From Fontibacterium meridianamericanum (GTDB lineage Bacteria; Pseudomonadota; Alphaproteobacteria; Pelagibacterales; Pelagibacteraceae): DNA of 64,000 nucleotides. Made by a program: the position numbers and the translations under genes. Below are positions 1 to 10,452 of the stretch, in pieces; the first letter of the stretch is position 1, and the number at the start of each line of letters is the position of its first letter. Location: positions 1 to 64,000 of the forward strand of contig CBDDYR010000003.1 in the NCBI GenBank assembly GCA_965235635.1. Direction: 5' to 3'. The notes beneath the pieces were generated by a model, which did no database searches, was not told the DNA's origin, and saw only the letters and a list, made by a program, of their open reading frames with translations.

Positions 1-334
1 ATTTTTTGCTTTAGAGGGTTTAAGTCAATTAGTAAAAACAATAGATCGTATAAAAATTAATTTAAATCCAAATCTAGAAATTCAAGGCATAGTTTTAACA
101 ATGTATGATAAGCGAAATAAATTATGTGCTGATGTTGAGAAAGAAGGAAGAAATTTTTTTGGAAATAAAGTTTACAATACAAATATACCCCGAAATGTAA
201 GAATCTCCGAGGCTCCATCATTTGGAATGCCAGTTATTTTATATGATAAATATTGTGCTGGCTCTTTAGCTTATAATCAATTTGTTGATGAATTTTTAAC
301 TAGAGAAAATTTACAAGAAAAAAAAGTAGCATAA
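1..334 (+). CDS. parA: Chromosome partitioning ATPase ParA, C-terminal part
   Basis: The reading frame is already open at base 2 and runs to TAA at 332-334, so the window starts inside the gene. The visible 110 or so residues include the FFALEGLSQL segment and the later NVRISEAPSFGMP segment, both characteristic of the ParA/Soj family. ParA is a Walker-type ATPase that moves ParB-bound origin regions apart. The ATP-binding P-loop lies outside the window. parB follows with no gap, its ATG directly after the parA stop, as in typical parAB operons. Confidence 0.93.
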   Translation, partial: FFALEGLSQLVKTIDRIKINLNPNLEIQGIVLTMYDKRNKLCADVEKEGRNFFGNKVYNTNIPRNVRISEAPSFGMPVILYDKYCAGSLAYNQFVDEFLTRENLQEKKVA

Positions 335-1201
335 ATGATTGGAAATAAATTTAAGGGTTTAGGAAAAGGTTTGTCAGCATTAATGGGGGATGTACCTCAG
401 GAAAATATTCAAACGAAAAGTTCTTCAGAAAAAATTCCAATACATTTTATATACGCAAATCCATCTCAACCAAGAAAAAATTTTAATCAAGAGCTGTTAA
501 AAGAACTTTCAGAGTCAATTAAGGAACAAGGAATTATTCAACCAATATTAGTTAGAAAAAAATCAGAAGATAAATATGAAATTGTTGCAGGCGAAAGAAG
601 ATGGAGAGCAGCTCAACTTGCAAAAATTCATGAAGTTCCTGTGATTATTTTAAATATTGATGATAAGAAATCTTTAGAGTTTGCAATACTAGAAAATATT
701 CAAAGATCAGATTTAAACGGAATAGAAGAGGCTTTAGGTTATGATAATTTGGTAAGAAAATTTGCATATTCTCAAGAAGCTTTGTCAAAAATTTTAGGGA
801 AAAGTAGAAGCCATATTGCTAACACACTTAGACTTGCTGGTTTACCTGAAGAGATAAAAAAAATGATTTCAGATGGATTATTAACCGCTGGGCACGCAAG
901 ATGTTTAGTTAATGTACCTGATAATATTAATCTTGCTAAAATAATTGTTAATAAGAATCTTTCTGTAAGGCAGGCTGAATTTTTAGTTAAAAAAGAACAA
1001 GTTTTTTCAAGCAAAAAAAAAATTCGAACAAATAATAAAGATACAAATATAAAATCTTTAGAAAGCGATCTTGAACTTTTGATGGGAATAAAAGTAGATA
1101 TTAAAAATAAAAAGAGTAATTCAGGAGAGATTAAATTTTCTTACAAAAATCTTGATCAATTAAACAAAATTATTAGTGTTCTTAAGGGTTATTTTAGATA
1201 G
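335..1201 (+). CDS. parB: Chromosome partitioning protein ParB
   Basis: The 288-residue protein has the ParB/Spo0J layout. It begins with the GLGKGLSALMG segment that contacts ParA. The CTPase/ParB-N domain follows, with QPRKNF and the arginine-rich GERRWRAA motif. A helix-turn-helix near GKSRSHIANTLRL binds parS, and a lysine-rich C-terminal dimerisation domain ends the protein. It loads onto parS sites next to the origin and spreads as a CTP-dependent clamp. It is the second gene of the parAB operon. Its last 42 bp overlap the 3' end of holA on the other strand. I saw no parS palindrome in the window. Confidence 0.95.
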   Translation: MIGNKFKGLGKGLSALMGDVPQENIQTKSSSEKIPIHFIYANPSQPRKNFNQELLKELSESIKEQGIIQPILVRKKSEDKYEIVAGERRWRAAQLAKIHEVPVIILNIDDKKSLEFAILENIQRSDLNGIEEALGYDNLVRKFAYSQEALSKILGKSRSHIANTLRLAGLPEEIKKMISDGLLTAGHARCLVNVPDNINLAKIIVNKNLSVRQAEFLVKKEQVFSSKKKIRTNNKDTNIKSLESDLELLMGIKVDIKNKKSNSGEIKFSYKNLDQLNKIISVLKGYFR

Positions 1202-2182
1202 GTTTTGAGTTAAGAAATAATAAAATTGAGTATCTTGATTTAGATCATTTCTTTTAAATTCAGTCTCAATAACATTTAAATTACTAAGAAATTTTTCAAG
1301 ATTATTAGTATTCCAAATTTTTAAGATATTTTTTATTCTATCTTTATCTTTCCAAAAAATAGGAGGTTTATATCTTTCAATTTTTTCATCTATTGAAAGA
1401 TTTTTATTATTTTTTTGTATATCGAGAATTTTAATTATAAATGATCTAAGAATAATAATTATTTCTATAAAATTTTTTTCATAATTAGACATATTGGATA
1501 TAAATTCATTAATATTTTTTTCATTTTTAGATAGTAAAATATCAATAATTTCATCATTCTTCTTTAAATCTATATCAGTACAAATTTCTTCAATGATTTT
1601 ATCTGTAATTTTTTCTGAATTTTTAAAAAGATTTAACTTTTCTATTACTTCTTTAATCTTTAATCTTTTTAAAGACGAAGAATTAAGAATAATTTCACTT
1701 TGGGAATCTGATAATTGAATATTATTAATATGTAGTTGTTGTATAAGAAATTTTTTTATATCAAATTTAGTTTCTTGATAACAAGGAATGCAAATAGCTA
1801 ATTTATCATATTCTCCAAATTGTCTTAATTTTGAATTTTTTGGAAGTATTTCAGAATTTAAAATGATGATGTTATCATTAATATTATTTTTTATTTTATT
1901 AATAATTTCTAATATTTTGTCAGAGCAGTTCTTAATTATTGAAATATTTTTATTATCATCAAATAGCGATCCATTTAGATAATGATTAATAATATTTTCT
2001 GGATTTTTTATTATATCTTCTTCAAAAAAAGATTTTGAAATTTTTTTTTCATCTATAAATTTAGAAACAATTTGTTGGTTTAAATCACTAATTAAATCTT
2101 GATTTTCTCCATACAAAAGAATTATTTTTTCTTTAAAAAAATCTTTTTTTTTTAGGCCTATCTCTTGTGATTTTAAGAGCAT
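1160..2182 (-). CDS. holA: DNA polymerase III subunit delta
   Basis: The 340-residue product is low-complexity and very rich in Lys, Ile and Asn, but its pattern fits HolA: an N-terminal IILLYGENQDLI strand-turn at about residues 20-31, a long helical middle region and a C-terminal helical clamp-loader collar domain. HolA opens the beta clamp inside the gamma/tau complex. It is the last gene of the minus-strand run DUF3576-leuS-lptE-holA, an order common in Alphaproteobacteria, and its start lies 5 bp after the restored lptE stop. Its 3' end overlaps parB by 42 bp. Sequence conservation is modest, so context carries part of the call. Confidence 0.82.
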   Translation of the reverse strand: MLLKSQEIGLKKKDFFKEKIILLYGENQDLISDLNQQIVSKFIDEKKISKSFFEEDIIKNPENIINHYLNGSLFDDNKNISIIKNCSDKILEIINKIKNNINDNIIILNSEILPKNSKLRQFGEYDKLAICIPCYQETKFDIKKFLIQQLHINNIQLSDSQSEIILNSSSLKRLKIKEVIEKLNLFKNSEKITDKIIEEICTDIDLKKNDEIIDILLSKNEKNINEFISNMSNYEKNFIEIIIILRSFIIKILDIQKNNKNLSIDEKIERYKPPIFWKDKDRIKNILKIWNTNNLEKFLSNLNVIETEFKRNDLNQDTQFYYFLTQNLSKITLKNTNNFV

Positions 2183-2187
2183 TTAAA

Positions 2188-2654
2188 CTAATTTAATGAG
2201 ACTTTAGATTTGAATAAAATATTTTGAATTATAGAGTCTAATAATAGTTTTTTTTCATTATTTTTTACTAAGAACGTTATTTGATAAATTGTCAGTGACA
2301 GAGACTCTTTTGTCTTTAGTTATAGCATCTTGGTATATGATAACTCCATTTTTATCTTGGAATTGATAGCTTACTGTTAATTTAATGATTTCTTCAGTAG
2401 ATATTCCTCTTGAGTCGACAAGAGAACTTTCTGCTGTATCATAAATTTGAGCTTTAAATATATAAGCATTTAAATTTTTTTCATCTTTTTTAAAATTTAA
2501 TTTTTGTTCTAAATTAAAAGCTAAGATCCTTATCACCAATGATTTCTGATTTAGAAATAATTATTTGTTTAGAGTTTCCAGTATAAATAGGTGAAAAACC
2601 ACAATGAGCTAAAGCAAATAATATTATGATAGTTAGAAAAAGTTTATTTATCAT
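2188..2654 (-). CDS. lptE: LPS-assembly lipoprotein LptE (two single-base insertions)
   Basis: The ATG at 2654 opens a lipoprotein signal with a long hydrophobic stretch ending in FALAHC, whose Cys would be the lipidated residue. The frame is lost at 2528-2529, where one extra C is present, and again in the T-run at 2261-2266. Removing one base at each site gives an uninterrupted protein of about 154 residues, the usual LptE size, ending just before holA. LptE plugs the LptD barrel and helps deliver LPS to the outer membrane. The start overlaps the leuS 3' end by 11 bp. The gene is probably intact in the organism. Confidence 0.72.
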
Positions 2655-5180
2655 TAGTGACAATATTAAGTAATTTATTTTTTATAAAAATTTTTTTTAT
2701 TATATTTTTATTTTCCAATATAACTTTAATATTTTTAATTGCTAAGGATTTACTAAAAATATTATCTTCACTTTCATTGTTAATAGCGTTGATAATTGCT
2801 CTTTTTTTACCGTTTATTTGAATTACAATGTCAAAATGATCTTTTTTTATAAGAGTATTTTCAATTTTAGGCCATTCTTGTGAACTTAGATTATTTTCTT
2901 TTGTAATTTTTTCCCAGCATTCATTTGCAATGTAAGGAATAAAAGCAGATATAATAATTAAATATTTTTTATAAGCATTAATAATATCTTCTTCATTTAA
3001 AGTCTTTTTATCAATTTCTTCATTAAGATTATTTAAAAAAATATAAAGTTTTGCAACCGCAACATTAATATGAAATTTTTCTATACATTCAGTAATTTCT
3101 TTTATTAAGATATTTGTTTTAATTAAAAAATTATTATCAGTTTCTTCTCTTTCTTTTTTATAAATTTTTATTTTTTCACAAACTCGCCAGATTTTTTGTA
3201 TATATTTAAATGCACCTTGGATACCACTATCGCTCCATTGAATATCTCGATCTGGAGGACTATCTGATAAAATAAACCATCTTACAGCATCTGCTCCATA
3301 AATTTTAATAATATCATCGGGATCAATAATATTTTTTTTAGATTTAGACATTGCCTGACTATCCCCTTTTAAAACTTTTTCTTTATTATCTAAAAAATAG
3401 GATCCATTTTTTTCAATAACTTCTTTTGGAAAAACCCATTTTCCTTTTTCTGTTTTAAAGGTTGGATGACATACCATTCCTTGAGTAAAAAGATTTTTAA
3501 AAGGTTCAGAAATTTTTAATTTAAATTCATCTTGTAGTGCTAAAGTAAAAAATCTTGAATATAAAAGATGAAGTATGGCATGCTCAACTCCACCAATATA
3601 CTGATCTACTGGCATCCAATAATTAGCTTCATCTATATTAAAAGGTCTTTCGTTTTCTTTTGGTGAGCAGAAACGAAGAAAATACCAAGAAGAATCTACA
3701 AATGTATCAAGAGTATCAGTTTCACGAATAGCTTTCATTCCAGTTTCTGGACATTTTGTATATTTCCATGTGGGGTGATTTTCTAATGGATTTCCTGGTT
3801 TGCTAAAATCTATATCTTTAGGAAGTTCTATGGGTAGATCTTTTTCAGGAACTAAAATAACTTTGCCATCTTCTCTATAAATAATTGGAATTGGACATCC
3901 CCAATATCTTTGTCTTGATATTCCCCAATCTTTAAGACGATAAATTGTTTTAGAATTTCCTATTTTTTTTTCTTCTATTTTTTTAATAATATTTTTTTTT
4001 GCATCTTCAACTTTTAAATCATTGAGAAAATCTGAATTAATAATATAACCATCTTCTATGTAATGCTTCGTTATTAATTTTTATAGATTTAGATTTATTT
4101 GGGCTTACAACAGGAATTATTTCTAAATTATATTTTTTAGCAAATTCTAAATCTCTTTGATCATGAGCTGGACAACCAAATATAGCTCCTGTTCCATAAT
4201 CCATAAGTATAAAATTAGCTACATAAATTGGTATTTTTTTATTTAAAAAAGGGTGTGAAACGAAGAATGGTGTTTTAAAACCTAATTTTTCATTTTTAGA
4301 CAAAGATGATTCTGTTCCAATATTTTTTAAAGCAAGTTCTTTAAAGTCTTGAAAATTTTTCTCATTTTTAAAATATTCAGTAAAGGGATGGTCTGGAGCA
4401 ATAGCAATAAATGAAGCTCCAAATATTGTATCAGGTCGTGTTGTAAAAATTTTAATTTTAGTATTTTTAAAATCAGAAATAAAATCAATTTCACAACCTA
4501 TAGATTTTCCAATCCAGTTTTTTTGCATTAACTTTACTTTTTCTGGCCAACCTTTTAAATTATCAAGAGATTTTAATAATTGATCAGAATATTTTGTAAT
4601 ATTTAAAAACCATTGATTTAATTCTTTTTTTTCAACGATTGCTCCAGATCTCCAACCTTTGCCATCAATTACTTGTTCATTTGCAAGAACTGTATTATCG
4701 ATAGGATCCCAATTTACATAACTTTTTTTTTTATAAGCAATTCCTTTTTTAAAAAGAAAAGAAAATAAAATTTGTTGATGTTTGTAATAATGATGCATCA
4801 CAAGTAGAAATTTCTTTATCCCAATCAATAGATAAGCCCAAGCGTTTTAATTGTATTTTCATTGTAGAAATATTTTTTAATGTCCAATCTTTAGGATGTA
4901 AATTATTTTGTATAGCTGCATTTTCAGCAGGCAAGACCAAAGGCATCCCAGCCCATGGGATGAAGAACATTATAACCATTTAATCTTTTATAATTAGCTA
5001 TAACATCACCTAAGAGTATAATTTCTAACATGACCCATATGAATATTTCCTGATGGATAAGGAAACATTTCTAAGACAATAAAATTTTTTATTTATATTT
5101 TTTTTAGTTTTAAATATTTGATTTTTTTCAAAAAAAGATTGCCATTTTTTTTCAATGACTAAAGGATTATAATTTTCCAT
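2644..5180 (-). CDS. leuS: Leucyl-tRNA synthetase (five single-base insertions)
   Basis: Three open segments in different frames join into one LeuRS when five extra bases are removed, near 5072, 5011, 4934, 4789 and 4062. The result is about 843 residues, normal for bacterial LeuRS. The class I HIGH-type signature HMGHVRN is near residue 47. The editing domain is recognisable by FTTRPDTIFGASF, the catalytic KMSKS-type motif is AMSKSKKN, and a C-terminal anticodon-binding domain follows. The start ATG at 5180 gives the usual MENYNPLVIEKKWQ beginning. It charges tRNA-Leu and is essential, so the breaks are more likely sequence errors than real mutations. Confidence 0.9.
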
Positions 5181-5191
5181 CCTTTAAAAAT

Positions 5192-5723
5192 CTATTTTTT
5201 TTCTTTTTTAGCTTCTTCAATTTTTAAAGTACGAGCTGAAGTAATAATGCTTTCTTTAATTGCATTTGCAAAATTATTGATCTAATTTTGAATTTGAACA
5301 TTTATCTATATTATCACAAATTTTTTTATGAGCTAGTTATTTTAATTGAATCAGATCTTAATTCATTATTTAAAAATCTTAACTGAAATTTTTATTTGTT
5401 CTTTAGGATTATTAGTTTGTGAATACCAATCATAAATAATTACTCCTCCACAATAATCAGCATTAATAAGAGGTAAAAAATCTAAAGATTTTAAGAGTAG
5501 CTCTCCATAAGACATTTGAACTTGCAAAATTCAAATGTTTCACCAGATTTTCCTTTTATTTATATCAACCAAAAATACCCCCACCTGTTATCTGCATGAT
5601 TCTCTTGCTCTCTTTTTACGGATCTGGTTCCATAATTACTTTTTCGCCAGTTACTGGATCAGTCTTTTGCGCAACTGATTAATAAATAATAAAAATATAA
5701 AAATAAATATATATAAAATTCAT
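5192..5723 (-). pseudogene. DUF3576 lipoprotein (multiply frameshifted)
   Basis: No single frame spans this region, but reading across frames recovers a DUF3576 protein. There is a hydrophobic start from ATG 5723, then a lipobox-like SCAK, then DPVTGEKVIMEPD, a GGGIFG stretch, GETFEFA, LWRATLKSLDFLPL and ADYCGGVIIYDWYS. The C-terminus is a charged helix ending at TAG 5192-5194. DUF3576 genes sit just upstream of leuS in many Alphaproteobacteria, which matches the 11 bp gap here. They encode outer-membrane or periplasmic lipoproteins of unclear role. At least six indels break the frame. I infer an intact gene with poor sequence quality. Confidence 0.65.
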
Positions 5724-5926
5724 TATGTAAAATTTTAAGAATTCATAAATTTACAGTATATTAACATATACAATATCATTTTTTATTGAAATAATAATGT
5801 TGTAAATATATCAACAATATAAAATTTATAATTAATAGTTAATATTATTACAGATTTAGTATTGCTAAATTAAGCATGTTAATTATAAACATTCTAACAA
5901 ATTAAACAACATAAAAAGGATAAAAA

Positions 5927-7066
5927 ATGAAAAAACTAATGTTAACTACAGCGTTATAAGCTTAGCTCTTTAGTTAGCAACTGTGCAATAGCTCAAACTA
6001 CAATTACTGGAGAATTAATACAGAGTTAGCTTATAAAATATGATTGATACAGATTTACTATCAGGTACTAAAAACACTCATATGGTTTTGGTGCTGAACA
6101 ACAAATTAATATTCAAACTAAAGGTAAATTAAATAATGGTGACTTGATTATGCTGCTGGTTTTTCTATTGAAAATGATGGTAGATCAAACTAGCTCACAT
6201 GGTTTAATGAAAACGTTTACATTGACTTCACAATCTAGTTCAGGTGACACTACAATTTGCAATTGGTATGAGATCATATCCAAAGACTCTGACTCAGATT
6301 TATCTGCAATACAATCTAGTTGGATTACACTGCAAGCTGAATTAGTAGGATCAAGCGTAACAACTGCTAAGCTTCTAGTGCAACTGTTGGATTACAATAC
6401 GTATCAGTCTGCATGTTGCAAATCAAGAAGTTATGGGACTAGGTATTATTCAAAAAACTCCGTTGGAACTGGTTCTGCATCATTCAATTATGTTCCAAAT
6501 AACTGCGATGCTGCAGTACATATAGATGATGCAAACAGTACCAGTCATAGCAACTGCATCAGAAAGTGTGCTTATCGAATATAACGGTGTTTATGGAGCA
6601 TGATTTCGTGGCATTGGCGTTAAAGGTTTACAAGCTCATCTTACTTACAAATCAAAGAAAAATGATACTAGATAACATCTACTAAGACTATAAAAGCTGA
6701 AGCTAAATACTACGGTGTAGCTATACACTTTTGGTGAATTTACTGTAGGTGACTAACTAGAAAGAAGAGTATAACGCTGATTTAGCTGCATACAGCTGTA
6801 ACTGAAACTAATCAGAGACATATTGCTGTTAGCTTACGCAGTTAACTAAAGATCTATCAGTAGGTGTTAGTTAAGCTAAAAGCTGACAGGAATGCATGCT
6901 TCAGGAGCTATCAGTAATGAAAAAATTAAATCATTACATAGTTGGCTATAACTTAGGACCAGTAGCTTTAGCAGCAGCTAAGCTGCTAGATGCTGAAAGA
7001 TATAGGTGTACTGCAGCAACTGCAAGATGGAAAAGCTTGGTTACTTAGATTTTGGCGAAATTTTAA
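5927..7066 (+). pseudogene. Outer-membrane porin (heavily frameshifted)
   Basis: An AAAAAGGA ribosome-binding site precedes ATG 5927. Reading across frames gives a signal peptide ending AIAQT, then porin-like beta-strand segments such as TITGEL, GFGAEQQINIQTKG, ENVYID, QEVMG, KAHLTYKSKKND, EAKYYGVAITFGEF, SYAVTKDLSVGVSYA and GYNLGPVALAA. It closes with LDFG plus a terminal Phe before TAA at 7064-7066. That terminal aromatic residue is the outer-membrane insertion signal. The product would be a trimeric gram-negative porin of about 370 residues for solute uptake. Dozens of single-base insertions and deletions break it. A strong terminator follows at 7096. Confidence 0.75.
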
Positions 7067-7095
7067 TTATTAAATTAATATTTAAGTAATTTAAT

Positions 7096-7132
7096 AAACC
7101 TGCCTACATTAAATGTATAGGCAGGTTTTTTT
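7096..7132 (+). terminator. Rho-independent terminator of the porin gene
   Basis: An 11-bp perfect inverted repeat (AAACCTGCCTA at 7096-7106 and TAGGCAGGTTT at 7118-7128) is followed by a run of seven T residues (7126-7132). It begins 30 bp after the porin stop codon. The stem is much richer in G and C than its surroundings. This is the clearest intrinsic terminator in the window. Confidence 0.9.
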
Positions 7133-7139
7133 ATTTTAG

Positions 7140-7697
7140 TTATCAATATAAATCTTTTAAATCCAACAGCTATACATTTTGTAAGATTTAATTTTTTTTA
7201 TAGTTTTTATAATTTATTCCACCTAAGGCACAAATATTTATTTTCCAATTTAGTGACATTAGATTAAATCTTAGTAATATTTAGTATTTTATTTGTAGAA
7301 TATTTTTCATTATAAAAATATCGGTGATAGCATTACAAATTGCAATTTTGCTTTTATTTTTATGCAATATTCTAATTGATTGTGAGCGCTACCAATTACT
7401 TTAAAGTTTTTTTTTAGTAATATTGGTTTAGTAATTTTTATTGTAATTAGTTCAATAAATATACCATTGAGCTTTATATTTAATTGCAATTTTGAAAATC
7501 ATTTTTAAATAAAATAGGAATATTATTTTTTTTTGCAAATTTAATTATATTCAATTGTTTAATAATCTTTTTATCTATTTTTATCAATATTCAATATTAA
7601 TATTTATATTTTTAAATTTTGATTAAATTTTCTTTAATTAAGTTCATTAATTTCTTCTAAAAAAACATAATGTTTATAAAATATTTTTATTCATCAT
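7140..7697 (-). pseudogene. Thiamine-phosphate-synthase-like (ThiE/TenI fold) protein, multiply frameshifted
   Basis: No clean frame exists, but fragments on the minus strand read as one ThiE/TenI-type barrel. They are HYVFLEEINEL near the start, then KVIGSAHNQLEYC, LSPIF and CALGGINYKN. GSAHN and the LSPIF/ALGGI pair are phosphate-binding and strand signatures of this family. The likely start is one of two adjacent ATG codons at 7697 and 7694. It lies back to back with yggS. Whether it makes thiamine phosphate or is only a family member cannot be told. At least six indels are needed to restore it. Confidence 0.5.
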
Positions 7698-7700
7698 AAT

Positions 7701-8344
7701 ATAAATATTATAGATTTATTAGTAAAATATAATATCTTCAATTCTATAAACAAAATCTTATGATAACTAATTGTCTACAAAAATCAACAATTTAATGATA
7801 TAAATTCTACTTATCAAAGCATAGATCATATTCATTTTGGTGAAAATAGAGTTCAAGAAGCAACTATAAAATGGAAAAATTTAATATACAATAATTCTAA
7901 TTAAAACTTCATTTAATTGGAAAGCTTCAATCTAATAAAGCAAAAGATGCATTTGATATTTTTCATTATATTCATACCCTAGATAATGAAAAATTAGCTA
8001 AAATTTTTTCAAAACTTGAGAGTAATAATTTAAAAAAAATTAAATATTTTATTCAAGTAAATATTGGTAATGAAATACAAAAAAATGGAATTATCAGTCG
8101 ATTATGTAAATGATTTTATAAATTATTGTATTAATGATTTAAAATTAAATATTATTGGTTTAATGTGTATTCCTCCAGTTGAATGTAGATCCTAGTCATT
8201 ATTTTAAAAGATTAGCAGAACTTGCAAAATGATAATAATTTAAATGAACTTAGTATGGGAATGAGTAATGATTATGTAAATGCAATTAATAATGGCGCTA
8301 CTTTTGTAAGAATTGGATCAGCAATATTTTTAATAAAGATTTAA
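7701..8344 (+). pseudogene. yggS: YggS-family PLP homeostasis protein (frameshifted)
   Basis: Fragments in shifting frames give the YggS/PROSC family in order: HIHFGENRVQEA, LHLIGKLQSNKAKDAF, FIQVNIGNEIQK, NIIGLMCIPP, LSMGMSNDYVNAI and ATFVRIGSAIF. These are the family's core barrel strands, including the phosphate-binding SMGMS and RIGSAIF motifs. Members bind pyridoxal phosphate and keep vitamin B6 and amino-acid pools balanced. The start is unclear: an ATG seems lost near 7701. The TAA at 8342-8344 overlaps the stop of the convergent L,D-transpeptidase gene. Roughly seven indels interrupt it. Confidence 0.72.
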
Positions 8345-8837
8345 TTAATTTTAATTTTAGTATTTTTTTTAATTTTTGTAATAATATTTATTAAATCATT
8401 TTTTTTTAAAGCAATACATCCTGCTAGTTTTTTTATAATTATTTTTTAGCAATATGTATAAAAATAGCACTTCCTTTATTTTTTATTATTGGATTCATAT
8501 TGTAATTTAGAACTACAATTAAATCATAAATATTATCTTTTCTATATAAGTTTTTCATGACTATATTTATTAGGTAATTTTATTTGTTTATTATAATATT
8601 TACTTTTAGGATCATCACACCATCCCATATTTTTTTTAATTTTAATTTGTTTTAATTTGAATGTTAATTTTTTTAATTCTATCATGCTCTATAATAAATT
8701 TTAATTATTTTAAATATTCCTTTAGGAGTTATATTATCACCTTCTTTTATTTTTTTTCTAATTCCTGCTTTTCCTAAAGCACAACGAAATTTAAGATTTT
8801 TATATTTTAAATATCCAGATTTTTTTACAATAATCAT
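8341..8837 (-). pseudogene. L,D-transpeptidase (YkuD domain) family protein, frameshifted
   Basis: From ATG 8837 the frame reads KKSGYLKYKNLKFRCALGKAG, then in other frames GDNITPKGIFK, NMGWCDDPKS, YDLIVVLNYNM, KGSAIFIHIA and AGCIALKK. The GxxxxTPxGxF segment, the SAIFIHIA strand with its His and the CIAL segment with the catalytic Cys identify a YkuD-type fold. Such enzymes cross-link peptidoglycan or attach proteins to it. I saw no signal peptide, so this belongs to the short cytosolic-looking subgroup or the start is wrong. About five indels break the frame. The stop TAA at 8341-8343 overlaps the yggS stop. Confidence 0.6.
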
Positions 8838-8861
8838 ATTAAATGTATTATATATTTATTT

Positions 8862-9497
8862 ATGAATAATATTCATCTTCATATTATTGGATCAAAATCT
8901 TTTTCTAATTTATTAAATGAATTAGATTTTAATTATACTATTAATTCTGATAATAATTTTAAATATAATAATAAAAATTTATTAGTTAGAATTATTATTT
9001 GCTGAAAAATTAAAATTAATAGAAATTAAAAAATATTTTAGTGAAAATATTCCAACTATTTTTTTATTAAATAATAAAGATTTTTTATAAAAAAATAAAT
9101 TAAATTTATTAGAATTTCATGTATTCTTTATTCATTCCAATAGAAATTTTATCTTTTAAAGAAATATTAAATATTTTAATTACAAAATATAATTTTTTTA
9201 AAAAATCTAAAATTATTATTAATGATTATGAAATAGACTCAAATCAAAGAATTATTATTAAAAATGGTATTAAAACTAAACTTACAGAAAAAGAATTAGA
9301 ATTAATTTTAGCATTAAATAAAAATAATGGTTTAGAAAAATCTTTTTTGATTAAAAAATGTATGGAAACGTAGCTCAGATTTAGAAAGTCACGCTTTTGA
9401 AACTCATTTGCATAGATTAAGAAAAAAAATAAATAAGTTTTTTAAAGATAAAGAATTTATTATTGAAAAAAATTCTTTATATTATTTATCTAAATAA
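8862..9497 (+). pseudogene. OmpR-type response regulator with degenerate receiver (frameshifted)
   Basis: The C-terminal half is a winged-helix DNA-binding domain: DYEIDSNQRIIIKNG, LTEKELELILAL, then after a one-base insertion VWKRSSDLESHAFETHLHRLR, ending FIIEKNSLYYLSK. The N-terminal part, MNNIHLHIIGSKSFSNLL onward, resembles a receiver domain in length, but no acidic pocket or phospho-acceptor Asp can be seen. It may be an atypical regulator that works without phosphorylation. Three to four indels break the frame. It is divergent from the L,D-transpeptidase gene and ends 6 bp before the convergent kinase gene. Confidence 0.6.
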
Positions 9498-9503
9498 TAT
9501 TCA

Positions 9504-10452
9504 TTAATTTAATCTTGCTCCAATTTTTTGAATAATTTTTGAAGCAAGTAATTGATCCAGTTGTTAAGCATTTTTTAATATCAGATTTATCTAAATATTC
9601 TTTTAAAAATCCAGCAGCAAATAAATCACCAGCTCCTGTTAAATCTAATACTTTATCAACTTTTATACTTTCGCAATTTATAATTTCATTATTTTTAATA
9701 GCTATACTTCCATTTTCGCTTCTTGTAATTACTATTAATTTATTTAATTTTTTTAATTGATTTATAGAATCTAATAAATTTTTTTTATTTGTTAATTCAT
9801 TTATTTCATTTTCATTTCCTATTAAAATATCTAAATCATTTTTAAGTAAGTTATAAAAATCTTGTTTATGTCTAGTAACACAAAAAATATCAGACAAACT
9901 CATTGCAATTTTAACCTTATTTTTTTTTGCTATATTTATTGCATGTTTAAACATTTTTTCACTTATTCCTTTATCCCAAAGATATCCTTCTAAAAAAATT
10001 AATTCATGATCTATAATATTATTTTCATTTATATCATTAGCTGAAAGATGAGATGATATTCCAAGATAAGTGCACATAGTTCTTTCTGAGTCTGGAGTAA
10101 TTAAAATAATAGATGCACCTGTAGGTAAATTTTCATTTTTTTCAAGATAAGGAAAATTTACATTTATATCTTCAAGACTTTTTTTATATAATTCTCCAAA
10201 TTTATCAGAATTAATTTTTCCAATAAATGATGGATTTCCTCTAAGATAGGCAATTCCTGCCATAGTATTAGCAACAGAACCTCCTGCTACAATTTTTTCA
10301 ATTTTAATATTTTTTTTAAGATTTTCAAATTCAGATTTATTAATAAGTTTCATAGAACCTTTAATAAGATTATTTTTTATTAAAAATTCATCATCTACTT
10401 TTGCAAGAACATCAACAATAGCATTTCCTATGCCTAATATTTTTTTATTCAT
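9504..10452 (-). CDS. PfkB-family sugar/nucleoside kinase (adenosine-kinase-like), one frameshift near the end
   Basis: The frame from ATG 10452 gives a ribokinase-fold protein. It has an N-terminal GNAIVDVLAKVDD strand, the glycine motif AGGSVANTMAGIAYLRG near residues 57-72, and the PfkB signature with DLTGAGDLFAAGFL, whose Asp is the catalytic base. One extra base at 9546-9547 shifts the last residues. Removing it restores an IIQKIGARLN ending at TAA 9504-9506 and a 315-residue protein. Alphaproteobacterial relatives are annotated as adenosine kinase, but the exact substrate is not fixed by sequence. Its start overlaps the nth end by 8 bp, so it belongs to the dapB-nth group. Confidence 0.85.

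Noticed and set aside
5724..5926. Possible replication origin or small RNA in the AT-rich gap before the porin
   Set aside because: Only short weak inverted repeats (TGTTG/CAACA) and AT-rich promoter-like matches are seen, with no DnaA boxes and no terminator; it is most simply the shared upstream region of the DUF3576 and porin genes.
6144..6584. Stand-alone 146-residue ORF
   Set aside because: It is a mixture of correct and shifted porin frames inside the damaged porin gene, flanked by other porin segments in different frames.
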